Assembly: GCF_006517275.1 (NCBI RefSeq)
Contig: NZ_CP041191.1
Location: forward strand, 756,501-820,500
Length of the DNA stretch: 64,000 nt
Direction of reading: 5' to 3'
Source: Labrenzia sp. PHM005
GTDB taxonomy: Bacteria > Pseudomonadota > Alphaproteobacteria > Rhizobiales > Stappiaceae
Part shown: piece by piece, positions 43,133 through 51,093 of the stretch
Numbering within the stretch: the first letter of the stretch is position 1
How the letters are laid out: each line of letters starts with the position of its first letter
Notes under the pieces: model-generated
Seen by the model: only the letters and a program-made list of their open reading frames with translations
Database searches by the model: none
Told to the model about the DNA's origin: nothing
Translations under genes and position numbers: made by a program

Positions 43133-44089
43133 ATGGCTAGCGAACTCAAGGATCTGCGACAGCGGTTGGTTGACCGGCTTTCGGCTACGGTAGAGCAGAA
43201 GATTTCGTCAATCGGATACGTGCCCGAAGATTTGGTCCGCATTGCGGGCTCCGGCGTGCCAGCAGAACCCAGTCATGATGAAGTCTATAAAGCCCCGGAG
43301 GACTTGAAAGAGGCCATCAACGAACACTACGATTTCTCGTTTTATGCTCGCGAGACGATCTGGGCCGATATGCTTGCTGGCACGCATTTTCGAAATATTG
43401 GCTATTGGGATGCAAATACTGAATCTCTGGATCAGGCCGGCCGCAATTTGCAGGATCAACTCCTGGCACTATTGCCTCAAAAAACCGGACGGATCCTTGA
43501 CGTAGCCTGCGGGATGGGCGCCTCTACAAAACGGCTTCTGGACACTTACCGGCCCGAAGATGTGTGGGCCATCAACATCTCTGCCAAACAAATCGAAACC
43601 ACCTCTCAAAACGCTCCAGGCTGCAATGCACAAGTCATGAGCGCAACGGAGATGACTTTTGAAGACAATTTTTTTGATGCTGTCGAATGCATCGAAGCCG
43701 CTTTTCATTTCGACACGCGGCGCAAGTTTCTGGAAGACACCCTGCGCATTCTGAAGCCGGGAGGCCGCTTGGTCATGTCCGATGTTCTGATGACTTCAGG
43801 GGCTCGGCTGGAGCAATATCCGGTGTTCCCCAACCCGGAAAACCACATTGCCACCATCGAAGATTACAAGTCTGTCTTGGAAGAAATCGGATACGAAAAC
43901 ATCACAATATCTGATGAGCGGAACAATATTTGGAAATCGCATTTCATGGCCACAACCAACCGGATTCACGAAGGATTTCTAGCACGGAAGTATAATATCG
44001 TTGAGGTCACAGACATGATCTGGACGTATTACGAGTTGGATGCAATTACCGGCCCTTGCCCGATCCTGGGCGCATCTAAACCTCGCTAA
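43133..44089 (+). CDS. SAM-dependent methyltransferase (likely O-methyltransferase)
   Basis: A 318-residue class I methyltransferase. Motif I is ILDVACGMGASTKRLL (near residue 121), then the acidic loop and EMTFEDNFFDAVECIEAAFHF near 180, and post-motif LRILKPGGRLVMSDVLM near 205. The SAM-fold and GxGx pattern match the O-methyltransferases of pederin-like clusters and the UbiE/erythromycin MT group. A ~100-residue N-terminal extension (with NEHYDFSFYARETIWADML and HFRNIGYWD) resembles the sterol/cyclopropane-type helper region of natural-product methyltransferases. A polyketide hydroxyl or hemiketal is the likely acceptor (inference). AGGAAA precedes the ATG. It is the last plus-strand gene of this block and converges with the P450. 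Confidence 0.85.
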   Translation: MASELKDLRQRLVDRLSATVEQKISSIGYVPEDLVRIAGSGVPAEPSHDEVYKAPEDLKEAINEHYDFSFYARETIWADMLAGTHFRNIGYWDANTESLDQAGRNLQDQLLALLPQKTGRILDVACGMGASTKRLLDTYRPEDVWAINISAKQIETTSQNAPGCNAQVMSATEMTFEDNFFDAVECIEAAFHFDTRRKFLEDTLRILKPGGRLVMSDVLMTSGARLEQYPVFPNPENHIATIEDYKSVLEEIGYENITISDERNNIWKSHFMATTNRIHEGFLARKYNIVEVTDMIWTYYELDAITGPCPILGASKPR

Positions 44090-44164
44090 ATGTTTAGTAC
44101 TTCGGATGCCTATCGCTAGGTAGGATAAAGGTACTTTGGTTCAAACAGAGACTGACAAGCATCT

Positions 44165-45409
44165 TTATCGCTTGAGCGTTACGATTAAGCTCTCAAGGCT
44201 GCGCGCATTGGTTCCCATGTTTAACCACCTTGGCGGTTCTTGCAGCTCAATGTCAGCAAAGGCAGAAAGCAGGCACTGAAATGCCAAACGCCCTTCCATT
44301 CGGGCCAAAGGGGCTCCTAAACAAAAATGTGCGCCCCCGCCAAAGGTATGATGCGCATTGCCTGTGCGTGTAATATCAAACCGGTGAGGGTCCTTGAAGC
44401 GAGCCGGATCACGATTGGTGGCACGAAGCAATCCAATCACCGGCGCCCCTTGCGGAATTTTCACACCACCGATCTCGCACGATTGTGCGGCAACGCGCAG
44501 CAGGAAATTACCTCCCGGGTCATAGCGCAAGGTTTCATCCGCTGCATTGCGCGCCAGATCCGGCTGCGCTCGCAGCCGCTCCATTTCTTTTGGGTGTTCC
44601 AACAGTAACTTTAGCCCGATCCCGATGAGGGTCACGGTCGTCTCGTGTCCGGCAATCAACAGAGCAACGAGATTTGTCAGTGTCTCCTCTTCGTCCAGCG
44701 TGCCGTTGTCCAGGCCCTGTAATGCCAGCCGCATGAGGCTGCCTTCAGTTCCAGTGCTGCTGACGGACAATTGCTCTCTCAGATAGGATTTAAATGCCGT
44801 CAGTGCCTCCAGTCCGTCGGACTTCTGCTGGTCGGTTAACATCAGATCGCCAATCTGGATCAACTTCTTAGACCAATCGCTCACTGTATCTGCCATGTCC
44901 CGCGGAATATCGAAAAGGCGGCAGAGCACATTCAAAGGCATGGGCTGTGCGTAGGCATCAATCAGATTAACCGGGCGTCCGTCACTCGGTAAGGCAGCAA
45001 TCAGCCTTTCAGTTTCCTCACGCACCATCCCTTCGAGTTGAGCTACAGCCTGGGCTCTGAAAGCGGGTTCGTAAACACCCCGCATTCGAGCGTGGTCTAT
45101 CCCGTCCACATTGATCATTTGCGGCTGGAATAAGGAAAAAAGACGGAAGGCTACCGGATCCCGCTCCCGAAAGCCGGGATCGGAATGCCAGCCTCCCTTC
45201 CAGTTGCGCGAATCCCGGCCGATAGCCTTATTTCGCATCGCCTCCGAGAATTCCGCATGACCAAGAATAAAATAACACCCGCTCGCCGGGTCGAAATGGA
45301 TGGGATTTTCCGCACGCAACACATCCAGGCGGTCATGTGGATCGGCCAGGAAGTCAGGGTCCGCCAGCATCGTCCACCAGTCCGTATCTGTTTCCTCCGG
45401 TACGCTCAT
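44165..45409 (-). CDS. Cytochrome P450
   Basis: A 414-residue soluble bacterial P450. The I-helix oxygen-binding motif is AGHETTVTLIG, the K-helix ExxR is ETLR, and the heme loop is FGGGAHFCLGA (Cys363 as ligand). The N-terminus has no membrane anchor, as usual for bacterial enzymes that take electrons from ferredoxin. I use the ATG at 45409 because GGGAGA lies upstream and MSVPEETD begins the typical region; in-frame starts up to 45469 would run back across the end of the neighbouring PfaD gene. It probably oxidises the assembled polyketide. No ferredoxin or reductase gene is in the window. It is the last gene of the minus-strand P450/PfaD/hydrolase unit. Confidence 0.92.
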   Translation of the reverse strand: MSVPEETDTDWWTMLADPDFLADPHDRLDVLRAENPIHFDPASGCYFILGHAEFSEAMRNKAIGRDSRNWKGGWHSDPGFRERDPVAFRLFSLFQPQMINVDGIDHARMRGVYEPAFRAQAVAQLEGMVREETERLIAALPSDGRPVNLIDAYAQPMPLNVLCRLFDIPRDMADTVSDWSKKLIQIGDLMLTDQQKSDGLEALTAFKSYLREQLSVSSTGTEGSLMRLALQGLDNGTLDEEETLTNLVALLIAGHETTVTLIGIGLKLLLEHPKEMERLRAQPDLARNAADETLRYDPGGNFLLRVAAQSCEIGGVKIPQGAPVIGLLRATNRDPARFKDPHRFDITRTGNAHHTFGGGAHFCLGAPLARMEGRLAFQCLLSAFADIELQEPPRWLNMGTNARSLESLIVTLKR

Positions 45410-45434
45410 CGCCGATCTCCCTTTCCTCGGCCGC

Positions 45435-46802
45435 TTATGATAGCGCCGTCCCGGTCTGCCGAAGCGCATTAAATTGCGCTCCCAGATAAGAAGCCGTTTG
45501 ATCCATGAGATGCAACCCTATGTAATCGACATGACGGTTCTGCCACTTTTCCAGATCCGTGCCGGCTACATAGGTGTTGAAAGCTCCTAAGGCCGGGCCG
45601 CAGTAGACCTGCCAGTCCGTTTTTTGACCAGTTTCCCCGGCCAGAGCCAAACGCATTGAATGAATGAAATACCAACGGAAGATCAATGCCATCTTGACCT
45701 TTGGATTGCGTTCCGCACGTTCAATTTCCTCAGGTGCAGCTTTGTCGTAGAACGATCGGGTTTCGGCATACACGTCTTCGAAGGAGCGGCGAAAATACTT
45801 GTCTTCAATCTCTTTGCGGATCGCAACTGGCAGCGCTTCGAGGCCTGGATGGGCGCGCCAAAGATCGTACAGCTTGTTGGCACGTGCGGGGAAGAGCAGT
45901 CCTTTCTTCAAGACTTGCACTTTGGCACCCAGTTCAAACATATCGCCGGCCGGAGCATAAGCCGTGTCTTGAACCCCAGTGCGCTGCAATACTTCTTTAA
46001 CCGCCTCACTGGTGCCAGCCTCAGGCGTACATTGATTGATCGATCCAGTGGCAATGTAATCCGCCCCCAGAAGAAAGGCTGTTGCCGCAGCTTGCGGCGT
46101 CCCTATTCCGCCGGCTGAGCCGACGCGGCTAGGTTGGGCAAAACTGTGCTGAGCCTGCTGAGCGTCACGCAGAGCGATCATCGCTGGCAAAAGCGCACTT
46201 GTAACCCCACGGTCGGTATGCCCGCCGGAATCTGCTTCAACCGTCAAGTCAGAAGCAACCGGAATGCCCGGAGCAAGGGAGGCTTCTTCTTCAGTGATGA
46301 GACCTTGGGACAGCAGTCGCTGGATCAATTCCGGCGTCGCAGGCGCAAGGAATGCGGAGGCAACACCAGGATGTGACACTTTGGCAAACACCCGGTTTGG
46401 CACATCTAGCGCCCCATCCCGCAGTTTCGCCCCCTTTAGACGGTATTTCACCAACGCTTCGGTTACCTCCATGAAGGCCGAAGCTTCGATTACACGGATG
46501 CCCAGTTGCAGGAGCCGATCCACCATAAGCATTTCGCGTCTGGGGTGGAGTGGATCGGCCAGGACGTTGACGCCAAACACCGAGCCAGGCGGAACCGTCT
46601 CCTTGATCCTGCGGATTTGGACCGCAGCGTCCTCTATCGGTACTCCTCCCGACCCATATATTGCCAAGAGCCGGGCCTGTGCCATACGGATCACCAAATC
46701 TGCCGAGGCAATCCCCTTTACCATGGCACCGGCCATATAGGCGTGGCTCACCCCATAGTCATCCCGAAAAGCGGCCGAGCCCAAATGACCGGCCGCGATC
46801 AT
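45435..46802 (-). CDS. PfaD-family trans-acting enoyl reductase (FMN-dependent)
   Basis: A 455-residue TIM-barrel flavoprotein of the PfaD/PedB type. Signatures are SPLHPRR-like ADPLHPRR near residue 83, VIEASAFMEVTEALVKYR near 105, and ADSGGHTDRGVTSALLPAM near 192. SAGGIGTPQAAATAFLLGADYIATGSINQCT (FMN phosphate site) is near 230, and DMFELGAKVQVLKKGLLFPARANKLYD lies near 288. These proteins reduce ACP-bound enoyl intermediates in trans in AT-less PKSs. The start overlaps the preceding gene by four bases (ATGA). Such reductases act on modules that lack an ER, so unsaturated units made by the DH-containing module of PKS 2 or unseen modules are candidate substrates. Confidence 0.93.
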   Translation of the reverse strand: MIAAGHLGSAAFRDDYGVSHAYMAGAMVKGIASADLVIRMAQARLLAIYGSGGVPIEDAAVQIRRIKETVPPGSVFGVNVLADPLHPRREMLMVDRLLQLGIRVIEASAFMEVTEALVKYRLKGAKLRDGALDVPNRVFAKVSHPGVASAFLAPATPELIQRLLSQGLITEEEASLAPGIPVASDLTVEADSGGHTDRGVTSALLPAMIALRDAQQAQHSFAQPSRVGSAGGIGTPQAAATAFLLGADYIATGSINQCTPEAGTSEAVKEVLQRTGVQDTAYAPAGDMFELGAKVQVLKKGLLFPARANKLYDLWRAHPGLEALPVAIRKEIEDKYFRRSFEDVYAETRSFYDKAAPEEIERAERNPKVKMALIFRWYFIHSMRLALAGETGQKTDWQVYCGPALGAFNTYVAGTDLEKWQNRHVDYIGLHLMDQTASYLGAQFNALRQTGTALS

Positions 46803-47842
46803 CCAACCGCCTCGCCAAGATGGTTTTTCAAGGCGCTCAGGTTTTGCGTATCAGCCCCAAAAGGGGTCATGACCGCAAAACTGCGCGCACGCAAATCATC
46901 GCCCAACCCGTAAAGGCACGCGGTGCGCAAGTTTCCAGCCGGGCCGCAATCGATATAGGTGGCCTTCGGGTATTGAGCATTCAGCGCCAGCAAGGTTTCA
47001 TGCAGGCGGATCGGTCCGCGCACAACCTTCCACCAATCCCGCTCGACCGGATCAAATGGCCGTCCTGTGCCATCCGATGCACCAATCACAGGTATCTGTG
47101 CCGCGCCCCAGCTAAACGCGCGCAGTGCAGCCCTGAAGGAGGTTTCGATCGCCTCAATCCCGGAGCCGTGAAAAGCATACCGGACCGGCAAGCGGTGATG
47201 GGAGATATCGCGGGCTCGCAGATCATCGGCAATGTCATTAATGCCGTTTGTGGGCCCGGTGATAACGAAACAACGATCAAATACGACACCAGCCAGCTCT
47301 GAAGAGCCACGACGATAAATCGGATCAGCTTCAAATTGAGCTAAATCATCGAGCACCATCAACATAGCGCCCGGTTCCGCTTTCGACTGAATTGTCCAGG
47401 CCTGGCGCAGCAACGCTGGCAAAACCTCCTCTGGGGATATCGCCCCGGAAACAGCCGCGGCGACATATTCGCCCAAACTGACACCGAGCAGCAGATTCGG
47501 TTTCGGCAGTCCTTCGGCAATCAGAGTTTCAGCCAGCGCCACCTGAACCATGAACAGCGCCGGATGCGTGTCGGTCAACTGATCGAATGTGTCCCCAACA
47601 TGGGCGAAATCATCATAAAGAACGTCTGTGACCGGATGGTCAAGATAAGGCTGTAGTGCTTCCTCCATCCGCAACATACTGGCGCGAAAAACGGGATGCG
47701 CATCATACAAGCCCCTGCCCATCTGGAAGTACTGAGCCCCCTGCCCAGCAAACATCCAGATCACCGGATCGGGCGCCAAATCGGTCGGCCATGGATGGGA
47801 GAAAGCGTTCACAGTGGCGAGTCCGTTGAATGACTTAAACAA
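46799..47842 (-). CDS. Trans-AT homologue, acyl-hydrolase (proofreading) type
   Basis: A 347-residue acyltransferase-fold protein. The nucleophile elbow is GVSLGEYVAA (Ser122), with DTHPALFMVQ and YAFHGSG (His). The Arg that holds the malonyl carboxylate in true malonyl-transferases is replaced: LLRQAWTIQSK has Gln147 where the neighbour has QKRGALM. Loss of this Arg is the marker of the PedC-like acyl hydrolases that clear stalled acyl groups from ACPs, as in pederin-type clusters. The longest frame begins with TTG at 47842, inside an inverted repeat and without a ribosome site. The GTG at 47812 is a plausible alternative start. The gene is divergent from the malonyl-AT. Confidence 0.87.
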   Translation of the reverse strand: MFKSFNGLATVNAFSHPWPTDLAPDPVIWMFAGQGAQYFQMGRGLYDAHPVFRASMLRMEEALQPYLDHPVTDVLYDDFAHVGDTFDQLTDTHPALFMVQVALAETLIAEGLPKPNLLLGVSLGEYVAAAVSGAISPEEVLPALLRQAWTIQSKAEPGAMLMVLDDLAQFEADPIYRRGSSELAGVVFDRCFVITGPTNGINDIADDLRARDISHHRLPVRYAFHGSGIEAIETSFRAALRAFSWGAAQIPVIGASDGTGRPFDPVERDWWKVVRGPIRLHETLLALNAQYPKATYIDCGPAGNLRTACLYGLGDDLRARSFAVMTPFGADTQNLSALKNHLGEAVG

Positions 47843-47857
47843 TACTGTAAGGTATTG
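47840..47857. promoter_or_regulatory. Inverted repeat in the divergent AT/acyl-hydrolase promoter
   Basis: CAATAC (47840-47845) and GTATTG (47852-47857) are perfect 6-base arms with a TGTAAG spacer. They lie in the gap between the acyl hydrolase (minus) and the malonyl-AT (plus, from 47907). It could be an operator for a cluster regulator, or a hairpin at the start of the hydrolase message. No regulator gene has been seen in this half of the window. Confidence 0.4.
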
Positions 47858-47906
47858 GTGAGTGGTTTGAAATACGCGCTATCATATTAATAGACATAGG
47901 TTCGAG

Positions 47907-49034
47907 ATGAAGGCGTTTTTATTCCCCGGGCAAGGGTCCCAGCACATCGGAATGGGCGAAGGCCTGTTTGAGCGCTATTCTGAAATGACTGAGGCCGCAG
48001 ATACGGTCTTGGGTTATTCCATTGCCGATCTCTGTCTGCGGGATCCCGACAAGCAGTTGACGCAAACCGAATTTACCCAACCTGCTTTGTTTGTGGTTAA
48101 CGCCATGATGGCGCGCGCGCAGCAAGACGACAGCGGAGCACCAGATATCGCCGCCGGCCACAGTGTGGGCGAATACAATGCCTTGCATCAGGCTGGTGTG
48201 GTCAACTTCGAAGACGGTTTGAGATTGGTTCAAAAACGCGGTGCCTTGATGAGCACGGCGCCCAAGGGCGGAATGGCGGCAGTCATCGGGCTCACACCGG
48301 ATCGCATTGCGACGGTCTTGCAGGATAACGGCTTTGCGTCGATCGATGTGGCCAACTTGAACTCCGACAAGCAAACGATCATTTCCGGCCTCATTGAGGA
48401 CATTTCAGCGGTAGAACCGTTTTTTTCCGATGCTGGAGCGATGTATATTCCACTGAATGTCTCGGGCGCGTTTCATTCCCGCTACATGGCTCCTGTCCAG
48501 GAGGAATTTGAAGCATTTCTAGGCGAGTTCCGTTTTGAAGCGCCCGGCATCCCCGTGATTGCCAATGTGGATGCCCGACCTTATCAAGATGGCTGCACTG
48601 CTCAAATGTTGGCGCAACAACTGACCTCCCCAGTGCGATGGCAAGAAAGTATCGGGTACATGTTGAATTTGGGTGTGGGACATTTTTTTGAAACGGGGCC
48701 CGGCAATGTGCTTAGCAAGCTGGTCGCGGGTATCCGTAAACAGCATGTGGTGACACCCGTGGAAACGGAGCTTCCGCCCCAGGCCGGCAGCCCTCCGGTG
48801 CTGCAGGAGGAAACGCAGGCACAGGAAGCAAAAACACCTGTCCAAATCGTCGAAGACTGGAACACACAGCATTCTGCGGGTATCGATGTCCAGGTAAATG
48901 GCTATGACGGCGTAATGAAAACTCGCAGCGAAGCCATCCTTCTTTTCGGCCATCGACCAGCAGTCTACATGGAAGGCTATTCAGGCTATTTTGCACTGTC
49001 CGATGTGACCCCGATAGAGGCCCAGTTGTCCTAA
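47907..49034 (+). CDS. Trans-acting malonyl-CoA:ACP acyltransferase
   Basis: A 375-residue FabD-like acyltransferase. FPGQGSQHIGMG is the start motif, GHSVGEYNAL holds Ser86, QKRGALM holds the malonate-binding Arg111, and NVSGAFHSRYM holds the catalytic His. It should load malonyl units onto the ACPs of both PKSs and onto the donor ACP, since the megasynthases have no AT domains. About 285 residues cover the AT fold. The remainder is a Gln/Glu-rich linker (~290-315) and a ~60-residue C-terminal segment (GIDVQVNGYDGVMKTRSEAI and FGHRPAVYMEGYSGYFALSD) not found in standalone FabD proteins. It is divergent from the acyl hydrolase and converges with ECH1. Confidence 0.92.
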   Translation: MKAFLFPGQGSQHIGMGEGLFERYSEMTEAADTVLGYSIADLCLRDPDKQLTQTEFTQPALFVVNAMMARAQQDDSGAPDIAAGHSVGEYNALHQAGVVNFEDGLRLVQKRGALMSTAPKGGMAAVIGLTPDRIATVLQDNGFASIDVANLNSDKQTIISGLIEDISAVEPFFSDAGAMYIPLNVSGAFHSRYMAPVQEEFEAFLGEFRFEAPGIPVIANVDARPYQDGCTAQMLAQQLTSPVRWQESIGYMLNLGVGHFFETGPGNVLSKLVAGIRKQHVVTPVETELPPQAGSPPVLQEETQAQEAKTPVQIVEDWNTQHSAGIDVQVNGYDGVMKTRSEAILLFGHRPAVYMEGYSGYFALSDVTPIEAQLS

Positions 49035-49047
49035 TCAGGTGCGGAAT

Positions 49048-49075
49048 AGCGAATAAATCCCGAACGATTTTCGCT
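49048..49075. terminator. Possible terminator hairpin between convergent AT and ECH1 genes
   Basis: AGCGAA..AATC pairs with GATT..TTCGCT around the loop CCGAAC (10-bp stem with a two-base bulge), 13 bases past the AT stop. There is no clear T-run on either strand, so it is a weak candidate. Confidence 0.35.
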
Positions 49076-49110
49076 CACACCTCGCTCGGATTCTTGAGTT
49101 TCAACTGGCT

Positions 49111-49848
49111 CTAGAGTTCCCAAGGGAATTTCTGTTCTGTGGCATAACGTTGCAAATTGGCGCGAATGCTCGAATCGCCAAACAGGGACCGGTTTTCAGC
49201 GATCGCCTTGTCCCTACTTTGACCAAGTGACTTGTCGAGGTCCGCGCGATAGGCTTTGAAACGTCGTATTGCTTGCGGGTCCAGCCGTTCAATACGGCGT
49301 ATGTGTTGTGCCAGACCAAGTTCGATTTCCGGTAAGATGGAATCCACCAAATGAAGGGACAACGCCTGCTCTGCATTGATGGATTGGGTGCTTAAAGTCA
49401 AATAGGACGCTGCGTGAGCTCCAATCCGCCGCGTCAGAAATGGCAGGACGCAAGCTGGATGCAGCCCAAACAGCAGCTCGGGCAAAGTGAACCGGGCATC
49501 GGGCCCTGCGAGGACCATGTCACTTGCGGCCACAAAGCCGATACCCCCTGCCGTTGCCTGGCCTTCAACGACGCTGAGAGAAACAAACGGTCCGAGTGCC
49601 AGCCGCTCCCAAAGATGATAAAGCCTTTCGGGGTCCACCGGATCTCCGCCGCCGAAATCCGCCCCGGTGCAAAACACCGTTTGAGAGCCGCGCAGGATTA
49701 TCGCGGTGCATCCGGCTTCCTCGGCCCGGTCCAGCGCTGCATGAGCATCCTCCACCAATGCCTCTGTGATGGTGTTACCGCTCTCAGGCCGATCAAACCA
49801 TAATGTTGAACTGCGGCCATTTTGGGTGATGGACAGTGGCGACAACAT
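49111..49848 (-). CDS. Crotonase-family dehydratase ECH1 of the beta-branching cassette
   Basis: A 245-residue crotonase. The oxyanion segments are GSQTVFCTGADFGGG near residue 55 and EGQATAGGIGFVAASDM near 95, with LPELLFGLHPACVLP near 123. The C-terminal GDSSIRANLQRYATEQKFPWEL closely resembles PksH/PedL-type ECH1 proteins. It removes water from the HMG-like intermediate made by the HMG synthase. The embedded ECH2 of PKS 1 then decarboxylates the product. The start is supported by AGGGAATAGGG, nine bases after the stop of the decarboxylating KS, so the two cassette genes are one unit at the far end of the cluster from the HMG synthase. Confidence 0.92.
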   Translation of the reverse strand: MLSPLSITQNGRSSTLWFDRPESGNTITEALVEDAHAALDRAEEAGCTAIILRGSQTVFCTGADFGGGDPVDPERLYHLWERLALGPFVSLSVVEGQATAGGIGFVAASDMVLAGPDARFTLPELLFGLHPACVLPFLTRRIGAHAASYLTLSTQSINAEQALSLHLVDSILPEIELGLAQHIRRIERLDPQAIRRFKAYRADLDKSLGQSRDKAIAENRSLFGDSSIRANLQRYATEQKFPWEL

Positions 49849-49857
49849 CCCTATTCC

Positions 49858-51093
49858 CTAGTCAGAACTCAAAACCGTGGCGAGATTAAATCCTCCAAAC
49901 CCTGAGGACAGGCACATGGCAGAGTTAAACCGTCCGGACTCGGGGTTATCTAGCACATAGTTCAAATCCGGGAGCGTCGGCTGGACCAGTCCATGAATCG
50001 GCGCGATTTGACCTGCCTCCATCTGCAGGAAAGCCAGGGCAATTTCCACGGCACCAGCTGCCGCCACTCCATGCCCGAGTGCGGATTTTGGAGCCGTGAC
50101 ATGAACAGAATTGAGTAACTGGGCCACCAAAGCCTGGGCTTCTGCAGCATCGCCTCTCGGCGTCCCGGTGGCATGGGCTGAAATGAAATCGAGAGAACTA
50201 GGGGGAATACCGGCATCAGTCAAAGCTGCGGTGATGGCCTCTTGCAGCGCATTTTGTGACGGTTCAGGCCCGCGCGTCTGGGCCTGGACGCGGCCCAGGC
50301 CCGATATACGCCCATAGGACTGCGGGCCCAGATCACTCCTTGCCAAAACCAAGGCAGCGGCACTTTCACCAAACAAGAAACCGGTACCGGCTGCATCGAA
50401 AGGGCGGCAGCGCGGCTCTGGCATAAGATCACCGCTTTCATCTGAAAGATGCGGACCCATGGCTCCCAAATTGCGAAGCGCCTGCAATTCCAACCAGGAC
50501 ATATCCTGCAATGGCCCGATAACCAGGCAGATATCAAGCTCACCGGAGCGAATGGCGGCAGCTGCCAGATGAACTGCCAGCGCACCACTGGCCGAAGCCC
50601 CGCCAACGCTCATGATCGGGCCATCCAATACCAGTTCCTCACTGATCAAGGCGGCGACATCCGTATCCAGAAAACTGTGCCCCAGCCGCGGCGGCGCAAG
50701 GTTCGGCGAGGTATTAAGAAGTTTGTTGCGGATCAATTCCATTTCGCGTGACTGCAAATTGCTGCCGCCAAGGATCACACCCGTGCGGCCGGAGAGCCGG
50801 TGTTCTCCGGGGTCTCCAAAGCCCGCATCCTGCCAGGCTTCTGCGGCCACCGCTGCGCAGACCTGCCCAGTCAAGCCAGTGGTCCGGGACGCCCGCCGCG
50901 ACAACACCTGAGGGACACTGTCTGGCAGCTCGATGCCAATGAAAGGGGGATTCCCGGCGACTTGGCGCCCTTCCCTTTCAAGTGGTCGAAACAGGTTTTT
51001 GCCAGTAAGCACCCCCTGCAGCGCGCTGGACTTGCCAAATCCATACCCGCAAGCCAAACCAATCCCCATACAATGCACAGTACGATCAGTCAT
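49858..51093 (-). CDS. Decarboxylating ketosynthase of the beta-branching cassette (Cys to Ser)
   Basis: A 411-residue FabF-like protein. The nucleophile region reads GGASASGALAV, with Ser167 at the Cys position. Both His motifs remain (ISAHATGTPRGDAAE and KSALGHGVAAAGAVE). Ketosynthases with this Cys-to-Ser change decarboxylate malonyl-ACP to acetyl-ACP and do not condense. In HMG-synthase cassettes (PksF, PedM) they prepare the donor ACP. The start overlaps the 3' end of PKS 2 by eight bases (ATGACTGA). It is therefore translationally coupled to PKS 2, and ECH1 follows after nine bases. Confidence 0.93.
   Translation of the reverse strand: MTDRTVHCMGIGLACGYGFGKSSALQGVLTGKNLFRPLEREGRQVAGNPPFIGIELPDSVPQVLSRRASRTTGLTGQVCAAVAAEAWQDAGFGDPGEHRLSGRTGVILGGSNLQSREMELIRNKLLNTSPNLAPPRLGHSFLDTDVAALISEELVLDGPIMSVGGASASGALAVHLAAAAIRSGELDICLVIGPLQDMSWLELQALRNLGAMGPHLSDESGDLMPEPRCRPFDAAGTGFLFGESAAALVLARSDLGPQSYGRISGLGRVQAQTRGPEPSQNALQEAITAALTDAGIPPSSLDFISAHATGTPRGDAAEAQALVAQLLNSVHVTAPKSALGHGVAAAGAVEIALAFLQMEAGQIAPIHGLVQPTLPDLNYVLDNPESGRFNSAMCLSSGFGGFNLATVLSSD

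Noticed and set aside
45435..46802. Nitronate monooxygenase or PUFA-synthase component
   Set aside because: The flavoprotein is in the same superfamily, but PfaD-type motifs and the neighbouring trans-ATs and AT-less PKSs point to a trans-AT cluster. PKS 2 lacks the tandem-ACP/DH2 layout of PUFA synthases.
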